DNA of 64,000 nt, taken from assembly GCF_002205635.1 (NCBI RefSeq), contig NZ_NISJ01000014.1:36324-100323 (forward strand), written 5' to 3'. Shown piece after piece: positions 63,166 through 64,000 of this stretch. How positions within the stretch are numbered: the first letter of the stretch is position 1; each line of letters opens with the position of its first letter. The notes beneath the pieces were generated by a model that was given only the letters and a program-made list of their open reading frames with translations, had not been told where the DNA came from and ran no database searches. The DNA is from Sphingopyxis witflariensis. Lineage in GTDB: Bacteria > Pseudomonadota > Alphaproteobacteria > Sphingomonadales > Sphingomonadaceae. The position numbers were made by a program, and so were the translations under genes.

Positions 63166-63660
63166 ATGACTACCCCATATTTAAACGACGTTTACACGCG
63201 CGAAGTCGTGATGGCGCGCGTCGGCCATCTCATCCGGCGCAAACAAGGAGAAATAGAGCGCATCACTCGAATATTGCGCGGCCTGTTCGATCCTTTGCAG
63301 GTGCAGGCACCTGGGCCGGGTGTCATCAAGCGGATTATCCTGATCGGTCCCTATGCGCGCCGAAGCTGGTACGAAGACCAGCGGACGATCGACTTTTCCG
63401 ATTACGAATTCTGGGTCATCGTCAATCATCCGCTGTTCACCAATGAGCGCTGCTGGCGGCGCGCTCGCGATGTCATCCGGCGCGAGCTTGGCGACCGCTG
63501 CGCGGTCGATGTTGAGATCTATTCCAAATCCGACGTCCGCACCGCCAAGTCCGAACGCGACACCTTCATTCTCGACCGGATCGAGGCCGGTATCACGCTC
63601 TACCGCGCCTCGCGGGACGCGCCGCTGACCGGCCGCGATCGTCGGGAGGCGCGGCCATGA
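63166..63660 (+). CDS. degenerate nucleotidyltransferase-like protein
   Basis: A 164-residue protein aligned by eye with the MNT domain of the preceding gene: RIILIGPYARRSWYEDQRTI, then DFSDYEFWVIV. The catalytic GS is GP (61-62) and the metal pair DxD is D79-x-E81, so activity is doubtful. The C-terminus VDVEIYSKSDVRTAKSERDT, then FILDRIEAGITLY matches the end of such domains. It overlaps the sigma gene by four bases (ATGA). Confidence 0.7.
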   Translation: MTTPYLNDVYTREVVMARVGHLIRRKQGEIERITRILRGLFDPLQVQAPGPGVIKRIILIGPYARRSWYEDQRTIDFSDYEFWVIVNHPLFTNERCWRRARDVIRRELGDRCAVDVEIYSKSDVRTAKSERDTFILDRIEAGITLYRASRDAPLTGRDRREARP

Positions 63661-63926
63661 CCAGCACCGGCTCGTTCGCCTCATTTGACGAATTCTATCG
63701 GTCCCAGAACCGCCGTCTGTTCCACTATTTCAGGAGGAGGGTTGGTCGAGAGGATGCGCCCGATCTCGTCCAGCAAGCCTTTACCGGGATGCTGCGCTGC
63801 GGAGCATTCGAGAGGGTGGAAAATCCCGAAGCCTATCTGTTCCGCTCTGCCCGAAATCTCGTCATCAATCAGGCGTGTGGATCGGCGTGCAAAAAGGACC
63901 CCGTTAGCGGGGTGATCGGCGTCTAA
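63657..63926 (+). pseudogene. ECF sigma factor, truncated by an insertion element
   Basis: The reading frame MTSTGSFASFDEFYRSQNRR, then LFHYFRRRVGREDAPDLVQQ and AFTGMLRCGAFERVENPEAY is a FecI-like sigma-70 region 2 up to SARNLVINQA. From about 63877 the sequence changes to an IS end and the frame stops after 17 foreign codons. Region 4 is missing, so the product should be inactive. Its remaining part may lie beyond the insertion. Confidence 0.75.
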
Positions 63927-64000
63927 AAGGGACCCCTCATTTCGATGGTTTAAGCAGCCGGCTGGATTTTCAGGCGGCGAGATCGGGATGTTGGTTTTGG
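63877..64000. mobile_element. left end of a probable IS21-family element
   Basis: TGTGGATCGGCGTGCAAAAA with GGACCCC begins at 63877, and a second, similar copy (GATCGGCGTCTAAAAGGGAC with CCC) follows at about 63917. Two tandem copies of such a motif at a TG-starting terminus are characteristic of IS21-type ends in sphingomonads, as far as I recall. Transposase genes would lie beyond the window. Confidence 0.6.

Larger units (their letters stand above)
52912..64000. mobile_element. integrative/mobilizable element inserted at tRNA-Pro (left end and interior)
   Basis: From the 3-prime end of tRNA-Pro onward the core-gene order ends and mobility genes appear: AlpA-like regulator, RHH-like accessory protein, TraD/VirD4-like coupling protein and TrwC relaxase, followed by defence-like cargo and an IS end. 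No integrase, T4SS or second tRNA fragment lies in the window, so the right end is beyond 64000. Whether it is self-transmissible cannot be judged. Just after the tRNA are two small hairpins (AAGTAT/ATACTT at 52919-52936; ATAAGGGGC/GCCCCTTAT at 52960-52980). Confidence 0.75.

Overview
The window is a GC-rich alphaproteobacterial chromosome segment. Gene content, codon use, the DUF6456 and DUF2200 proteins, the GEA variant of the IlvB cofactor motif and the serB-miaA-ilvBNC-leuA order suggest Sphingomonadales, probably Sphingopyxis-like; this is inferred from remembered gene neighbourhoods, not from a search. Most of the window is ordinary core genome. About 2.3 kb (roughly 19.7-22.0 kb) and the last 11 kb (52.9 kb to the end) look acquired.

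Region 0-19 kb. On the minus strand lie a partial GT4 glycosyltransferase, a CorC-like CBS protein, YbeY, a class A penicillin-binding protein, a DUF2200 protein and SerB. On the plus strand follow miaA, the branched-chain amino acid genes ilvB-ilvN-ilvC, a DUF6151 protein, the biotin genes bioF-bioD-bioA, small exported proteins, a YceI protein, a rhodanese and leuA. Several families of dispersed palindromic elements sit between genes.

Region 19-22 kb. A ParS/MbcA-type antitoxin-like protein and a small partner are followed by an AT-richer islet: a dual-OB-like gene carrying a single in-frame TGA, then two adjacent, different DUF488 proteins.

Region 22-52.8 kb. A patatin, a small regulatory cluster (SRPBCC, ArsR, ECF sigma with YCII/DGPF partner), a GlxA-type regulator facing a hydrolase/SDR/membrane-protein operon, nitronate monooxygenase, an AHH-nuclease/DUF4261-like pair, kup, a compact cytochrome c maturation operon ccmC-D-E-F-G-H-I (with a 51-aa ccmD), a Leu/Glu-type dehydrogenase, tRNA-His, a prolyl-4-hydroxylase-like dioxygenase, a SIMPL protein, an Uup-like ABC-F protein, a DUF6456/XRE divergent pair, a second GT4 enzyme and the secretion genes yajC-secD-secF.

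Region 52.8-64 kb. tRNA-Pro(GGG) is followed directly by an integrative/mobilizable element: an AlpA-like regulator, an RHH-like accessory protein preceded by a repeat-rich oriT candidate, a TraD/VirD4-like coupling protein and a TrwC/MobF relaxase-helicase. Its cargo is an AIPR abortive-infection protein, a nucleotidyltransferase-HEPN fusion, a degenerate second nucleotidyltransferase and an ECF sigma gene cut by what looks like the end of an IS21-family element. No integrase, no type IV secretion genes and no right boundary lie in the window. The strongest candidates for something new are the DUF488 islet and the AIPR/HEPN-nucleotidyltransferase cargo.
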